Source: Archegozetes longisetosus (Eukaryota > Arthropoda > Arachnida > Sarcoptiformes > Trhypochthoniidae). Taken from it: 64,000 nucleotides of DNA. The DNA lies in assembly GCA_018873245.2 (NCBI GenBank), contig JAEMBT020000003.1, forward strand, positions 7,955,843 to 8,019,842, given 5' to 3'. The position numbers were made by a program, and so were the translations under genes. Within the stretch, counting starts at the first letter, position 1. Every line of letters starts with the position of its first letter. A model generated the notes under the pieces. That model had not been told where the DNA came from, ran no database searches, and was given only the letters and a program-made list of their open reading frames with translations. Below are positions 63,808-64,000 of the stretch, piece by piece.

Positions 63808-64000
63808 TGACAAATGGGTGTTATTTTCCCGTCGAATATCAAGGAACGTTCTTGATTCAGACACAGGCATCAGGCGCTGATGGAGGCAGTATTGTTACAT
63901 ATTCCGAGATTACAATAGAAGCTGACGCTATTCCTCCGTGGGGTCGGTGCCACAAAAGAAGAGGCAATAATGTCATATTAAAAGACAGCACTGGTGCTGA
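63808..64000 (+). CDS. internal exon of an arthropod-type secreted protein (DUF7044-like), cut by the window end
   Basis: After a TTTGCAG acceptor the frame is open for 64 codons to the window edge: TNGCYFPVEYQGTFLIQTQ, ASGADGGSIVTYSEITIEAD, AIPPWGRCHKRRGNNVIL, KDSTGA. The C-x-FP-x3-QG-x-F-x-x-Q start, the Y-S-x-I-x-I-x-x-D-AIP-WG-x-C block and the extracellular-looking cysteine spacing recall the uncharacterised arthropod secreted or receptor-like proteins annotated with DUF7042-7044 domains. The assignment is from memory of that pattern. Codon usage is typical of real exons here. It enters at phase 1, matching the signal-peptide exon at 52892. Confidence 0.6.

Overview
The window is a piece of an AT-rich animal nuclear genome with compact, intron-bearing genes. 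Many introns are only 50-110 bp. The gene set (GABA transaminase, NDUFA11, ANKRD49, WDR70, RTF1, glucosidase II beta, an EPLIN-type LIM protein, RPP38, lysosomal Pro-X carboxypeptidase) is metazoan. The short introns, the multi-finger C2H2 protein with CxWPxC knuckles, the M1BP-like promoter motif and the arthropod-type secreted-protein exon at the right edge point to an arthropod, most likely a mite. The species assignment is inference; there is no rRNA or mitochondrial sequence to anchor it.

Layout. 1-18.4 kb is gene-dense: the 3' end of ABAT (+), NDUFA11 (-), ANKRD49 (-), an F-box gene (+), WDR70 (-), an eight-finger C2H2 gene (-), RTF1 (-), tRNA-Lys(UUU) (-) and glucosidase II beta (-). 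The spaces between them hold fold-back elements and a dispersed repeat whose two copies have each been hit by a different inserted element. 20.2-31 kb, and possibly up to 37.2 kb, is one large minus-strand gene. I reconstructed it as 17 exons giving 1282 residues, with two EPLIN/LIMA1-type LIM domains and a run of similar phase-0 cassette exons. 37-42 kb is gene-poor and may hold the promoter of that gene. 42.0-48.5 kb is compact again: RPP38 (+), converging on PRCP (-) with 45 bp between stop codons, then a novel single-pass membrane protein gene (-). 48.5-64 kb is nearly empty. It holds a signal-peptide exon (52892-52985), a possible 51-bp Ig-domain mini-exon (54539-54589) and, at the edge, an exon of a secreted cysteine-containing protein (63808-64000), all on the plus strand and phase compatible.

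Exon chains were assembled by hand from the reading frame, GT/AG signals and phase. For WDR70, glucosidase II beta, PRCP, NDUFA11, the LIM gene and the zinc-finger gene, the summed exons are an exact multiple of three.

Three conserved genes (ANKRD49, RTF1, and possibly the 5' end of NDUFA11) show a single-base frame break that leaves good homology on both sides. The simplest reading is residual assembly indels, not three recent gene deaths.
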